Of a stretch of DNA of 64,000 nucleotides, positions 1-10,441 are shown one piece after another. The notes below the pieces were generated by a model that ran no database searches, was not told the origin of the DNA, and saw only the letters and a program-made list of their open reading frames with translations. The position numbers were made by a program, and so were the translations under genes. The DNA comes from Asanoa hainanensis (GTDB lineage: Bacteria; Actinomycetota; Actinomycetes; Mycobacteriales; Micromonosporaceae), in the NCBI RefSeq assembly GCF_900188485.1, contig NZ_FZPH01000014.1, positions 124,001-188,000 on the forward strand. Direction: 5' to 3'. Numbering within the stretch: position 1 is the stretch's first letter; each line of letters starts with the position of its first letter.

Positions 1-1344
<1,344 letters not shown>

Positions 1345-1347
1345 TCC

Positions 1348-2661
1348 TTAGGTCAAGATCGTTTTGATCACGATGGCGGTGACCGCGCCGGCCGCGACCA
1401 GCAGCAACGGGGTCGGCACGGTCTCGCCGCCCTGGTGGCGCGGTGCCACCGCGGCCATCGTCAGCCAGGGGAAGAACGGCAGCCAGGAGGTCTCGGCCCC
1501 GCCCCGGGCCAGGCCGGTGACCAAGGTGAACAGCACGCCGATGCCGGCCGCGACCAGGAAGGGCCAGCCCGGCGTATTGCGCGACTTGCGCAAACTGGCA
1601 TAGAGCGCCGGCCCGGCCGCCAACAGCAGCACGACCAGGCTGATCCCACTCCACCAGAGCACGGACCGGTGCGGTTCGACGCGTACGGCGAAATCGTGGC
1701 GGGCGTCCATCAGCCCGTCGACCCAGTTGAAGCCGAGCCGCTCCGCGACGACCACGGGGATCAGCGCGCCCAGGCCGGTGAACAGGTTCAGCGCGACCCG
1801 GCGCCGGGCGAAGTAGAGGAACGCCGCGGCCAGGCCCAGCCAGGGCGCGCCGTACGCGAACAGGGCGGCGACGCCGAGCAGCAGCCCGGTCACGCTGGCC
1901 CAGATCCCGGCGCGGATGCCGGTGCGGCGCTCGTCGGAGGCGTGCACGCCCGCCGCGATCATGGCCGCGCCGAGGACCGCGACCACACCCTCGACCCCGC
2001 CGGCCAACCAGACCGCGTACGGGGCGAGGACCAGCAGCGGCAGGTACCGGCGGGCCGCCAGATCACCGCAAACACCGCGAACCGCGAACAGCACGAGGGG
2101 TACGACGGCCGCCCCGACGGCGGTCAGCAGGAGCCCAAGACCGATACGGTCCGTGATACCGATGCGCGTCAACGCCCATAGCAGAAGGATCGGCCCCGGT
2201 GGATGGCCGCGGGCGACCACGGAAGGGATCATCCCTTCGGTGGTGTAACCCCGCAGATAGTGAAGAGGATGGTCACCCACTCGGGTGGCGTCGGCCAGAT
2301 AGTCATCGGGAACCATCAATGGGCTGGTGAGTCCGTCACGGCCGTTCACGACGGCGAGCGACACCATCCAGAGCACCGCCACGAGCCACCCGGAAAGCAG
2401 CGCGAGCGGCCATTTCATGCGCTCCCACCACCCCCGGTAGGCCGCTGCCACCACCGCGGCGGCGACGGTCGGCGCAAGCACGCTGGCCAGCGAGATCGTG
2501 AGCGCGTACGAGCCGAGGAAGGGTGCTCCGGCGGTGCCGAGGCGCGCCCCGAAACGCACCGCGAGCCACGTCGCGAGGGCGCCGACGGCGGCCAGAACGA
2601 GCCACCCGGCAAGGTCGGTTCGCTCGTCCCGATGGGCGGCTCGAGCCTCCTCAGGAGTCAC
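1348..2661 (-). CDS. multi-pass integral membrane protein, possible GT-C-like
   Basis: The 437-residue product starts at GTG (2661) and has about ten to twelve hydrophobic segments along its length, with short loops. The longest loop follows the third or fourth segment and contains ARGHPPGP, a His/Pro motif reminiscent of the extracytoplasmic loop of GT-C type glycosyltransferases. That resemblance is weak and no catalytic Asp pair is obvious, so function is left open. It is convergent with the ABC-F gene and divergent from the small HTH gene at 2801; an inverted repeat lies just upstream of its start. Confidence 0.75.
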   Translation of the reverse strand: MTPEEARAAHRDERTDLAGWLVLAAVGALATWLAVRFGARLGTAGAPFLGSYALTISLASVLAPTVAAAVVAAAYRGWWERMKWPLALLSGWLVAVLWMVSLAVVNGRDGLTSPLMVPDDYLADATRVGDHPLHYLRGYTTEGMIPSVVARGHPPGPILLLWALTRIGITDRIGLGLLLTAVGAAVVPLVLFAVRGVCGDLAARRYLPLLVLAPYAVWLAGGVEGVVAVLGAAMIAAGVHASDERRTGIRAGIWASVTGLLLGVAALFAYGAPWLGLAAAFLYFARRRVALNLFTGLGALIPVVVAERLGFNWVDGLMDARHDFAVRVEPHRSVLWWSGISLVVLLLAAGPALYASLRKSRNTPGWPFLVAAGIGVLFTLVTGLARGGAETSWLPFFPWLTMAAVAPRHQGGETVPTPLLLVAAGAVTAIVIKTILT

Positions 2662-2668
2662 GGGCCAT

Positions 2669-2697
2669 CACGGTATCGGGTTGCCGACAGTACCGTG
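2669..2697. promoter_or_regulatory. 7-bp inverted repeat upstream of membrane protein gene
   Basis: CACGGTA (2669-2675) and TACCGTG (2691-2697) are perfect inverted arms separated by 15 bp. They begin 8 bp upstream of the GTG start at 2661 in the divergent spacer. This could be an operator or a leader hairpin; no partner regulator is identified. Confidence 0.3.
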
Positions 2698-2800
2698 CGT
2701 GTCGGTTGGCGAAGAGTTGATATCTAGCGCATGATCGTCCTAGGCGGTCTAATAGGTGGGACCGCATGAAACCGCACAGTCTGGGACGTGAGGAATCAAC

Positions 2801-3028
2801 ATGGCAGCCACCGGCACAGCCACCAGCACTGAGAAGGGTCGCCGGATCGTCGGGGCCGAGCGGCAGACGCTGGCCAAAGACCTGGTCAAGCGGTACACCT
2901 CCGGTGAGAGCATCCGCGCCCTCGCGGCCTCGACCGGTCGTTCCTACGGTTTCGTCCACCGGGTCCTGACGGAGTCGGGTGTTCAGCTTCGCCAGCGCGG
3001 CGGTGCCCGCCGTCGCAAGAAGTCCTGA
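2801..3028 (+). CDS. small helix-turn-helix DNA-binding protein
   Basis: This is a 75-residue basic protein. Residues 20-62 form a helix-turn-helix of the resolvase/Hin type, with an SGESIRALAASTGRSYGFV core in which the second helix SYGFVHRVL would be the recognition helix. The C-terminus is very basic (RGGARRRKKS). Single-domain proteins of this kind are conserved as stand-alone genes in actinobacteria; their targets are mostly unknown. GTGAGG precedes the ATG by 7 bp. It is transcribed away from the membrane protein gene at 1348-2661 and is followed 46 bp later by the enoyl-CoA hydratase gene, so the two may share a transcript. Confidence 0.85.
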   Translation: MAATGTATSTEKGRRIVGAERQTLAKDLVKRYTSGESIRALAASTGRSYGFVHRVLTESGVQLRQRGGARRRKKS

Positions 3029-3074
3029 ACCCCATCCCTCCCGGTCTCCCGCAGGTCGTGGATCGTTGCCCGCG

Positions 3075-3827
3075 ATGACCACCAGCGGGGTAGAGCTCAA
3101 CCACGCCGGGCCGGTCGCGACCGTGACGTTGCGCCGGCCCGACGTGCTCAACGCGCAGACGCCGGAAACCTGGGCCGCTTTGCGCGAGATCGGCCGCTCG
3201 CTTCCCGGCGACGTGCGCGTCGTCGTGGTGCGGGGCGAGGGGCGGGCCTTTTCCTCCGGTCTTGACGTCTCCTCGGGTGGGCCCGGGTTCATCGCCGAGC
3301 TCACGTCGTTGCCGCCGTCTTCTGCGGCTGACCGGATCAAGCCCGCCCAGGAGGGCTTCACCTGGCTGCACCGGCCCGACATCGTCTCGGTGGCCGCGGT
3401 GCAGGGGCACGCGATCGGCGCGGGGTTCCAGCTCGCGCTCGCCTGTGACCTGCGGGTGCTCGCCGACGACGCCCGGCTGACCATGGCCGAGATAACGCTG
3501 GGGTTGATCCCTGACCTGGCCGGGTCGAAGCGGCTGGTGGAGCTCGTCGGGTACGCCCGGGCGTTGGAGATCTGTCTGACGGCTCGGCGGATCGGGGCGG
3601 AGGAGGCGCTGCGGCTCGGTCTGGCCACGGTGGTCGTACCCCGTGCTGATCTGGACTCTGCCGTTTCGGACTTGGTCGCCGCCGTGCTCGCCGCGCCGCG
3701 CGACGCCGTCGTGGAGATGAAGGCGCTGTTGTCCGGTGCCGCTTCGCGGACCTGGCCGGAGCAGCTCGCGGCCGAGCGCGAGGCGCAGGTGCGCCGGCTG
3801 CGCGATCTGGCCGGGCTCGCGGAGTAA
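3075..3827 (+). CDS. enoyl-CoA hydratase/isomerase family protein
   Basis: The 250-residue product is a crotonase-fold protein. It has the N-terminal substrate region RPDVLNA, the oxyanion-hole segment around FSSGLDVSSGG (residues 56-67) and the second oxyanion loop QGHAIGAGFQLALACDLRV (about residues 110-128), followed by ITLGLIPDLAGSKRL. The position that carries a catalytic Glu in hydratases lies in the AEITLGLIPDLAG stretch, where E is present before ITLG and D replaces the second acid, so it may be a hydratase or an isomerase. ATG 3075 was chosen because the crotonase fold starts immediately after it; the frame is open further upstream but the extension has no family match. Confidence 0.9.
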   Translation: MTTSGVELNHAGPVATVTLRRPDVLNAQTPETWAALREIGRSLPGDVRVVVVRGEGRAFSSGLDVSSGGPGFIAELTSLPPSSAADRIKPAQEGFTWLHRPDIVSVAAVQGHAIGAGFQLALACDLRVLADDARLTMAEITLGLIPDLAGSKRLVELVGYARALEICLTARRIGAEEALRLGLATVVVPRADLDSAVSDLVAAVLAAPRDAVVEMKALLSGAASRTWPEQLAAEREAQVRRLRDLAGLAE

Positions 3828-3916
3828 GGGCTCCCCGGGAAGATCCGGATTACCCCCAATGTTGTCGTACCCGTCGGGGAGACTGACCCCGTCAACCGAC
3901 AGCTAGGGGGCACGGG

Positions 3917-5869
3917 GTGACTCCGCCAGGCGGAATGAACGCGTGGACGATGCTGCGCGCCGAGCGCGACCGCGACTCCATCGCGACCCACAAGCTCGCC
4001 CGGGGCACGTGGCGACGGATCATGCGATTCGCCCGGCCATACCGCCTCGACATGTCCGTCTTCCTGCTGACGGTGGTGATCGGCGCGGCCATCGGCGTGG
4101 CGACACCGATCCTGGCCGGCCGGGTGGTCAACACGATCACCCGCGGCGGCTCGGGCGCGGCCGCCGAGATCGTCCGCATCGCGGTGCTGATCGCGATCCT
4201 GGCGGTGGTCGACGCGCTGCTCTCGCTCGCCCAGCGGTGGTATTCGGCGCGCATCGGCGAGGGCATCATCCTCGACCTGCGCACCCGGGTCTATGACCAC
4301 GTCCAACGGATGCCCCTGGCGTTCTTCACCCGCACGCAGACCGGCGCGCTGGTCAGCCGGCTCAACAACGACGTGCTCGGCGCGCAGCGCGCGTTCACCT
4401 CCACGCTCTCCGGCGTGGTCAGCAACACGATCCAGCTGGTGCTCACCGCGGTCGTGATGTTCACCCTCTCCTGGCAGATCACCCTGCTGTCCCTCGCGCT
4501 GCTTCCGATGTTCATCATCCCGGCCCGCCGCGTCGGGCGGAAGCTGGCCGCGATCACGAAGGAGTCATACAACCTAGACGCCAAGATGAACGCCACGATG
4601 ACCGAGCGGTTCGGCGTCTCCGGCGCGCTGCTGGTCAAGCTGTTCGGCCGGCCCGAGCTCGAGGCCCGACGGTTCGGCGAGCGGGCCGAGCGCGTCCGCG
4701 ACATCGGCATCCAACAGGCCATGTTCTCCCGCACCTTCTTCGTCGCGATGCTGCTGGTGGCCTCGCTGGCCCAGGCGCTGACCTACGGCCTGGGCGGCTA
4801 CTACGCGGTGACCGGTGCCGTCAGCGCCGGCACGGTGGTCACGCTCGCGCTGCTGCTGACCCGGCTCTACGGCCCGCTCACCGCCCTGTCCAACGTCCGG
4901 GTCGACGTGATGGGCGCGCTGGTCTCCTTCGACCGGGTCTTCGAGGTGCTCGACCTGACGCCGGCGATCACCGAACGGCCCGACGCGGTCGCCATCCCGC
5001 GCGACGCGGGCTCGGTCGAGTTCCGCGACGTCTCGTTCCGCTACCCGTCGGCGGCGGAGGTGTCGCTGGCCTCCCTCGAAGACGTCGCCGTCCTCGACCG
5101 CACGGTCTCCGACCCGGTGCTGCACGGCATCTCGTTCTCGGTGTCACCGGGCCAGATGGTCGCCCTGGTCGGCCCGTCCGGCGCAGGCAAGTCGACGACG
5201 TCGATGCTGGTGTCCCGGGTCTACGACGTGACCGGCGGCTCTGTCCTGGTCGGCGGCGTCGATGTCCGCGAAGCGACCCTCGACTCGCTCCGCGACTCGA
5301 TCGGGGTGGTCACCCAGGACGCGCACCTGTTCCACGAGACGATCGCCGAAAACCTGCGCTACGCGAAACCGGACGCCACCGACGACGACATCTGGGCGGC
5401 CCTCGAGGGCGCGCAGATCGCCGACCTGGTCCGCGACCTCCCGGACGGCCTGGAAACGATGGTCGGCGAACGCGGCTACCGCTTCTCGGGCGGCGAGAAA
5501 CAACGCATCGCCATCGCCCGCCTACTGCTCAAGGCCCCATCGGTGGTCATCCTCGACGAGGCCACAGCCCACCTCGACTCAGAGTCGGAGGCCGCCGTCC
5601 AACGCGCCCTGTCGACGGCCCTGTCGGGCCGCACGGCCCTGGTCATCGCCCACCGCCTGTCGACGGTCCGCGAGGCCGACCAGATCCTGGTCCTCGACCA
5701 CGGCCACATCGTCGAACAGGGCCGCCACGAAGACCTGGTCGCCGCTGAAGGCCTCTATTCGGAGCTGTACCGGACACAGTTCGCGGTAGCCGACTCCCCA
5801 ACCCCCTACACGGACGAAGACCCAGAGGTAATCGTCACGGCCCGAGACCCCGCCGCAGCCCGCGACTGA
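3917..5869 (+). CDS. ABC exporter, fused membrane and ATPase domains
   Basis: The 650-residue half-transporter has an N-terminal six-helix type I exporter membrane domain (about residues 35-325) and a C-terminal ATPase domain (about 360-620). The ATPase carries Walker A GPSGAGKST, Q-loop VTQDAHLFHETIAENLRYA, signature FSGGEKQRIA, Walker B VVILDEATAHLD and switch His in IAHRLST. Such proteins dimerise to export lipids, peptides or drugs; the substrate is not predictable here. GTG 3917 is preceded by AGGGGG at a good distance; ATG 3935 is a weaker alternative. It stands alone, with about 600 bp of apparently empty DNA downstream. Confidence 0.93.
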   Translation: MTPPGGMNAWTMLRAERDRDSIATHKLARGTWRRIMRFARPYRLDMSVFLLTVVIGAAIGVATPILAGRVVNTITRGGSGAAAEIVRIAVLIAILAVVDALLSLAQRWYSARIGEGIILDLRTRVYDHVQRMPLAFFTRTQTGALVSRLNNDVLGAQRAFTSTLSGVVSNTIQLVLTAVVMFTLSWQITLLSLALLPMFIIPARRVGRKLAAITKESYNLDAKMNATMTERFGVSGALLVKLFGRPELEARRFGERAERVRDIGIQQAMFSRTFFVAMLLVASLAQALTYGLGGYYAVTGAVSAGTVVTLALLLTRLYGPLTALSNVRVDVMGALVSFDRVFEVLDLTPAITERPDAVAIPRDAGSVEFRDVSFRYPSAAEVSLASLEDVAVLDRTVSDPVLHGISFSVSPGQMVALVGPSGAGKSTTSMLVSRVYDVTGGSVLVGGVDVREATLDSLRDSIGVVTQDAHLFHETIAENLRYAKPDATDDDIWAALEGAQIADLVRDLPDGLETMVGERGYRFSGGEKQRIAIARLLLKAPSVVILDEATAHLDSESEAAVQRALSTALSGRTALVIAHRLSTVREADQILVLDHGHIVEQGRHEDLVAAEGLYSELYRTQFAVADSPTPYTDEDPEVIVTARDPAAARD

Positions 5870-6474
5870 ACCCTGCCGCGGCCCAGCCGAAAACCACCCG
5901 GCGCAGCCCCGAATCCTGGGCGGGTCACGCCAAACATGGGGAACGGGACTCGATCAACCCCGACTTGGCGGTCGTGGGCGCGCCGTCGCGTTTGGCCAGC
6001 TACGCGCGCCGTATCCGCGCATTACGTCGATCACGGAAACCCGAGCGATGTCGATGTGTGGAAGGCCGCCAATGTCTCTTGGAACCCGGCGGCCATGCGT
6101 GACACGCACTTTGCATGTTTGGCGGTACCCGCGCTCGTCAGGGGAAGGGTCAGCCTCAGCGTGCAGCCAACTGCGACCGATAGTCGCCGCAATCACGAAA
6201 GTTGGTGAGTCCCGCAGACAGGAATACCGACGGTCTACTGCCCGATCAACCGACTCCACAATGGATCGACGCGCGAGAGACTTTCCCCAGTGAGCTACCA
6301 GCCCAAATCGGCTCACTCGTAGTAGTGGGATCTCCGACCAGCGCGAAGTCAGCGCTCGAAACGGTGAGCGTCCGCTTGGGCGCGCACGCTTCGGTCGCTC
6401 CTGAGAGCGACATACATCGTTGTCATTAGCGATGGCATGTCGTGGTCGGGTATCTGTTGAAGCTCGCGTGTCCT
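5870..6474. other. 605-bp gap without recognisable gene
   Basis: Open frames across this stretch, including a long minus-strand one reaching into the NB-ARC gene, have Arg/Pro/Ser-rich translations without domain character. Base composition is more mixed than in neighbouring genes. No hairpin terminator, repeat or RNA gene was recognised. Confidence 0.5.
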
Positions 6475-6636
6475 TTATCGGCGGACGGGCCGTCGCAGCC
6501 ACCGGCGGACACGGCGCACGAACAAGGGAACGGTGAGGACAAAGACGATCAAGGCGGTGGCGAACTTGAGCCCGATGGTGACCTCGGGCAACCAGCTCCA
6601 GCCGACGAGGACCGCGGAGACGATCGTGGACCACAT
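6475..6636 (-). CDS. small membrane protein (53 aa)
   Basis: This short gene starts at ATG 6636, preceded by a strong GGGAGG ribosome-binding site 6 bp away; a longer frame to 6663 would lack that site. The peptide has two hydrophobic stretches (about residues 3-16 and 23-41) and a strongly basic tail RRVRRWLRRPVRR, a typical inside-positive topology. It is transcribed divergently from the NB-ARC/TPR gene at 6778 across 141 bp. No family was recognised. The divergent pairing could be functional, because small membrane peptides can act as effectors of STAND proteins, but that is speculation. Confidence 0.6.
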   Translation of the reverse strand: MWSTIVSAVLVGWSWLPEVTIGLKFATALIVFVLTVPLFVRRVRRWLRRPVRR

Positions 6637-6777
6637 GGGTGACCTCCCAACAAGGGCGAACAACGACGTGGTCCACGGTGTGGCCGCAGGCGTCCAGCCC
6701 CGTCCAGGTCTGGATTCTGGACGGCTGCCGATCCGGCGCCGACAGTTGGTCCGGCACCGGCATGAAGGCGTGACGTG

Positions 6778-9700
6778 ATGCGTGACCAGCTGCTTCGCCT
6801 ACTCGAGCTGGCGGGTTCACCGACCAAGACCATGCTCAAGGAACACGCCGACCGGTGCGAGCACAGCGTGAGTCGGGCTGCGCTGGCCGGTGTGACGGCC
6901 GACAGCGATTCCGCGCCGCGGTGGGCCACGGTCGAGGCGTTCATCGACGCTTGCGCCAGTTACGCCAGCTCTCGCAGGCGGCCACTGCCGCTGGAGGAGG
7001 TGGACATGCTGGTGTGGCGAGCCCGCTACGACCAGGCCTATCCAGGCCAACGCAACGCGCGGGCCGTCGGCGGGCCGCGGCAGGTGGGGCTGGTGCCGGG
7101 CTTGGCGGACTGCTTCCAGCCTCGCGAGGTGCTCGAGGAGCTGGCCCACGCAACCGGCAACGGTGGCACTGCGGTGCTGACCGGCCCGGCAGGCCCGGCG
7201 GCGTCTACTCAGCTGTTGTCCGGCATGGGCGGGGTCGGCAAGACGCAGCTCGCGGTCCACCTGGCCAAGCACCTTTACGACAGCGGGCAACTGGACCTGC
7301 TGGTGTGGATCTCCGCGACGTCCCGCCAGGCGATCACCGCGAGCTACGCCCAGGCGGCGGTCGATCTGGCGCTGCGCGGGGCGGACGGCACCGACACTGA
7401 CACCGACGCCGCCCGATTCCATGCCTGGCTTAGCAGCACCGATCGTCGCTGGCTGATCGTTTTCGACGACCTCCGCGCCGCCGCTGACCTCAAAAGCCTC
7501 TGGCCACCGATCAGGCCCACCGGGCGCGCAGTGATTACCACCCAGCAGCGCAGTTCGGCGCTGGCCGCGACGGGCCGCCGTCTTGTTCCCGTCGGCGTGT
7601 TCACCGGAGCCGAATCCGTCACCTACCTACGGGCTCGGCTGACCGACCACCCGCACCTAGCCGATGACCTCGACGGGCTCGCCGATGCGCTGCACCACCT
7701 GCCGCTGGCTCTCGCGCACGCCACCGCCTACCTCATCGACGAGAATGTCGATTGCACCGAGTACCAGCGGCGGCTCACCGTACGCGGCCTGCAGTTGGAT
7801 GAGCTGGCGCCACCCGTCGACGCGCTGCCTGACGACTACACCCGCACTGTCGCCGCCACCGTGTCCCTGTCCGTGCAGGCAGCCGACCAAGTCCGGCCCG
7901 TCGGACTGGCCACCCCCGTCCTGCGCCTGGCCAGCGTGTGTGACCCTGCCGGCATCCCGGCGTCGATGTTCACCACCACCGCCGCCGCCAACTGGCTCAG
8001 GTACGCCCACACCCTCAGTGGCCAGACCGCCAATCCCGCCAGCTTGGACGCTGCGACCATCCGCTCCGGGCTGCGGGTGCTGCACCGATTCAACCTGATC
8101 ACCGACGCTGGGCCCACCATTACGGTGCACGGCTTGGTCCAGCGCGTCGTCCGCGACCACGTCATCCGCAGCGCTACCACCGCCGACGACACCGTCATTG
8201 ACGATCCTGTCGCCGATCTCGCCTGGACCGTCGCCGACGCCCTGCTCGAAGCCTGGCCCTCCGTCGAACGCGACCCCGTCCTCGGGCAAGCCTTTCGCAC
8301 CACCGCCACCGCCGTCTACCGGCACGGCGGCGACACCCTCCTTGCCCCTTACACCCACGCCGTGCTGCACCGAGCACACAACAGCCTCGGCAATGCCGGA
8401 GACCCGACCGGCGCGGCTACCGCGTACGAGCGGCTGCTGGCCGACCAGGTGCGGGTGCTCGAGCCAGACGACCCAGACACCCTTAGCACCCGCAACAACC
8501 TCGCCCACTGGCTGGGTGCGGCTGGGGACGCGGCAGGTGCGGCCGCCGCGTTCGAACAGCTCCTGGCCGACCTGGTGCGGGTGCTCGGCCCCGACGACGC
8601 CGATACCCTCACCGCGCGCAACAATCTCGCCCATTGGCGGGGTGAGGCCGGGAATCCGGCCGGTGCGGGTGCCGCGTTCGAGCAGGTACTGACCGACCGG
8701 CTACGGGTGCTCGGCCCCGACCACCCGCACACCCTCACCGCGCGCAACAACCTGGCCCGCTGGCGGGGTAAGGCCGGGGACGCGGCCGGCGCGGCGACCG
8801 CGCTCGAGCAGCTCCTGGCCGACCTGGTGCGGGTGCTCGGCCCCGACCACCCGCACACCCTCACCGCACGCAACAACCTCGCCCACTGGCGGGGTGAGGC
8901 CGGGGACGCGGCTGGTGCGGCCGCCGCGCTGGCGCAGTTGGTCGCTGACCGGCTACGGGTGCTTGGCCCCGACCACCCGGACATTCTCGCCACCCGTGCC
9001 GACCTCGCCCATTGGCGGGGTGAGGCCAGGGACGCGGCTGGTGCGGCCGCCGCGGTTGAGCAGTTGGTCGCTGACCGGATGCGGGTGCTCGGCCCCGACG
9101 ACCCCGATACCCTCACCGCGCGCAACAATCTCGCCCATTGGCGGGGTGAGGCCGGGGACCCGGCCGGTGCGGCCGCCGCGTTCGAGCAGCTGGTGGCTGA
9201 CCGGATGCGGGTGCTTGGCCCCGACCACCCCGATACCCTCACCGCACGCCACAACCTCGCCTACTGGCGAGGTGAGGCTGAAGACCCGGCCGGTGCGGCC
9301 ACCGGGCGCGAGCAGCTGCTTACCGACCAGGCGCAGGTGTTCGGGCCAGACCAAGCCGACCACCTCGCAGCGCGCAACAACCTCGCCACCCGCGCCAACT
9401 TCGCCTCCTGGCGGGGTGAGGCCGGGGACCCGGCCGGTGCGGCCGCCGCGCTCGAGCAGCTAGTGGCCGACCAGGTGCGGGTGCTCGGCCCTGACCACGC
9501 CGATACCCTCACCGCGCGCAACAACCTCGCCCACTGGCGGGGTGAGGCTGGAGACGCGGCCGGTGCGGCCACCGAGTTCGAGCATGTACTGGCCGACCTG
9601 GTGCGGGTGCTCGGCCCCAACCACCCCCACACCCTGGGCACCCGGGCCAACCTCGCCCGCTGGCGGAGTGAGGCCGGGGACGCGGCCGGTGCGGCCGCCG

Positions 9701-10218
9701 CTCTCGAGCAGCTAGTGGCCGGTCAGGCGCGGGTGCTCGGCCCCGACCACCCCGACACCCTCGCCACCCGAGGTGAACTCGCAACCTTCAGGGGGAAGGC
9801 CGGGGACGCGGCCGGTGCGGCCGCCGCAGTCGAACAACTAGCGGCTGACCGGCTGCGGGCGCTCGGCCCCCACCACCCCGATACATTCACCGCGCGCAAC
9901 GACCTCGCCTACTGGCGGGGCGAGGCTGGAGACGCGGCAGGTGCAGCCACTGCGCTCGAGCAGCTGCTGACCGACCAGGTGCAGGCGCTCGGCCGCGACC
10001 ACCCTGACACCCTTGCCACCCGCGGTGAACTCGCTACCTGGCGGGGTGAGGCTGGGGACGCGGCAGGTGCGGCCAATGGGTTCGAGCAATTGCTGACCGA
10101 CCAGGTGCGGGCGCTCGGCCGCGACCACCCAGACACACTCGCGACCCGTGCGGACCTCGCCTACTGGAGGGGCAAGCTGAGGACGCCGCCTTCCCGGTCA
10201 CCGCGCTCCAGCAGCTAG
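6778..10218 (+). CDS. NB-ARC (STAND) NTPase with 14 tandem TPRs
   Basis: The 1146-residue protein has three parts. Residues 1-90 resemble the helical, XRE-like N-terminal region common in actinobacterial NB-ARC proteins. The NTPase (about 110-420) has P-loop GMGGVGKTQ (149-157), Walker B WLIVFDD and an HHLPLALAHA motif corresponding to GLPLA. From residue 539 there are fourteen 42-residue kinesin-light-chain-type TPRs with consensus around GPDHPDTLTARNNLA. Such STAND proteins are signalling switches in regulation or phage defence. ATG 6778 has GAAGG 8 bp upstream; GTG 6775 directly precedes it. The C-terminus is abnormal: a frameshift inside repeat 15 replaces the repeat by a Ser/Arg/Pro tail. 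The P-loop is intact. Confidence 0.9.
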   Translation: MRDQLLRLLELAGSPTKTMLKEHADRCEHSVSRAALAGVTADSDSAPRWATVEAFIDACASYASSRRRPLPLEEVDMLVWRARYDQAYPGQRNARAVGGPRQVGLVPGLADCFQPREVLEELAHATGNGGTAVLTGPAGPAASTQLLSGMGGVGKTQLAVHLAKHLYDSGQLDLLVWISATSRQAITASYAQAAVDLALRGADGTDTDTDAARFHAWLSSTDRRWLIVFDDLRAAADLKSLWPPIRPTGRAVITTQQRSSALAATGRRLVPVGVFTGAESVTYLRARLTDHPHLADDLDGLADALHHLPLALAHATAYLIDENVDCTEYQRRLTVRGLQLDELAPPVDALPDDYTRTVAATVSLSVQAADQVRPVGLATPVLRLASVCDPAGIPASMFTTTAAANWLRYAHTLSGQTANPASLDAATIRSGLRVLHRFNLITDAGPTITVHGLVQRVVRDHVIRSATTADDTVIDDPVADLAWTVADALLEAWPSVERDPVLGQAFRTTATAVYRHGGDTLLAPYTHAVLHRAHNSLGNAGDPTGAATAYERLLADQVRVLEPDDPDTLSTRNNLAHWLGAAGDAAGAAAAFEQLLADLVRVLGPDDADTLTARNNLAHWRGEAGNPAGAGAAFEQVLTDRLRVLGPDHPHTLTARNNLARWRGKAGDAAGAATALEQLLADLVRVLGPDHPHTLTARNNLAHWRGEAGDAAGAAAALAQLVADRLRVLGPDHPDILATRADLAHWRGEARDAAGAAAAVEQLVADRMRVLGPDDPDTLTARNNLAHWRGEAGDPAGAAAAFEQLVADRMRVLGPDHPDTLTARHNLAYWRGEAEDPAGAATGREQLLTDQAQVFGPDQADHLAARNNLATRANFASWRGEAGDPAGAAAALEQLVADQVRVLGPDHADTLTARNNLAHWRGEAGDAAGAATEFEHVLADLVRVLGPNHPHTLGTRANLARWRSEAGDAAGAAAALEQLVAGQARVLGPDHPDTLATRGELATFRGKAGDAAGAAAAVEQLAADRLRALGPHHPDTFTARNDLAYWRGEAGDAAGAATALEQLLTDQVQALGRDHPDTLATRGELATWRGEAGDAAGAANGFEQLLTDQVRALGRDHPDTLATRADLAYWRGKLRTPPSRSPRSSS
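8392..10173 (+). repeat. fourteen 126-bp tandem repeats encoding TPRs
   Basis: Fourteen in-frame units of 126 bp each encode a 42-residue TPR. Unit 8 has an 18-bp insertion (six extra residues, TRANFA region). Neighbouring units are highly similar at the DNA level, suggesting recent amplification or gene conversion. A fifteenth, frameshifted unit follows from 10174. Confidence 0.9.
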
Positions 10219-10262
10219 TGGCCGACCAGACGCGGTGCTTGGCCCGAACCACCCCGACTTGA
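10174..10262 (+). pseudogene. frameshifted 15th TPR unit
   Basis: After GGCAAG at about 10170-10175 one G appears to be missing compared with other units (GGCAAGGCTGAGGAC elsewhere). Reading in the shifted frame restores EDAAFPVTALQQLVADQTR, a recognisable TPR start, before further decay and a stop at 10260-10262. The NB-ARC protein therefore probably once had at least one more repeat. Confidence 0.65.
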
Positions 10263-10441
10263 ACCGCCCCAGCGCACGCGATGGCGGCGGCTGAATCGCT
10301 CACGACAACGGAGCAGTCACAGCCGGTTCCCGTGGCCGATCATCCGCACCGCGCTAGGGCCTACGGCTCAACACGTTCGTGTGGGCTTTCGGTGCCACCT
10401 TGCCGGCCGCGCGGAGGCTTTCCACGTTCATGTCCAATTAG

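Noticed and set aside
5954-6820. 288-residue minus-strand open frame
   Set aside because: Arg/Pro-rich translation, overlaps the small membrane gene in another frame and the NB-ARC start; no ribosome-binding site or domain.
8392-10173. Tandem DNA repeats mistaken for a CRISPR array
   Set aside because: Units are contiguous 126-bp coding repeats in one reading frame without spacers.
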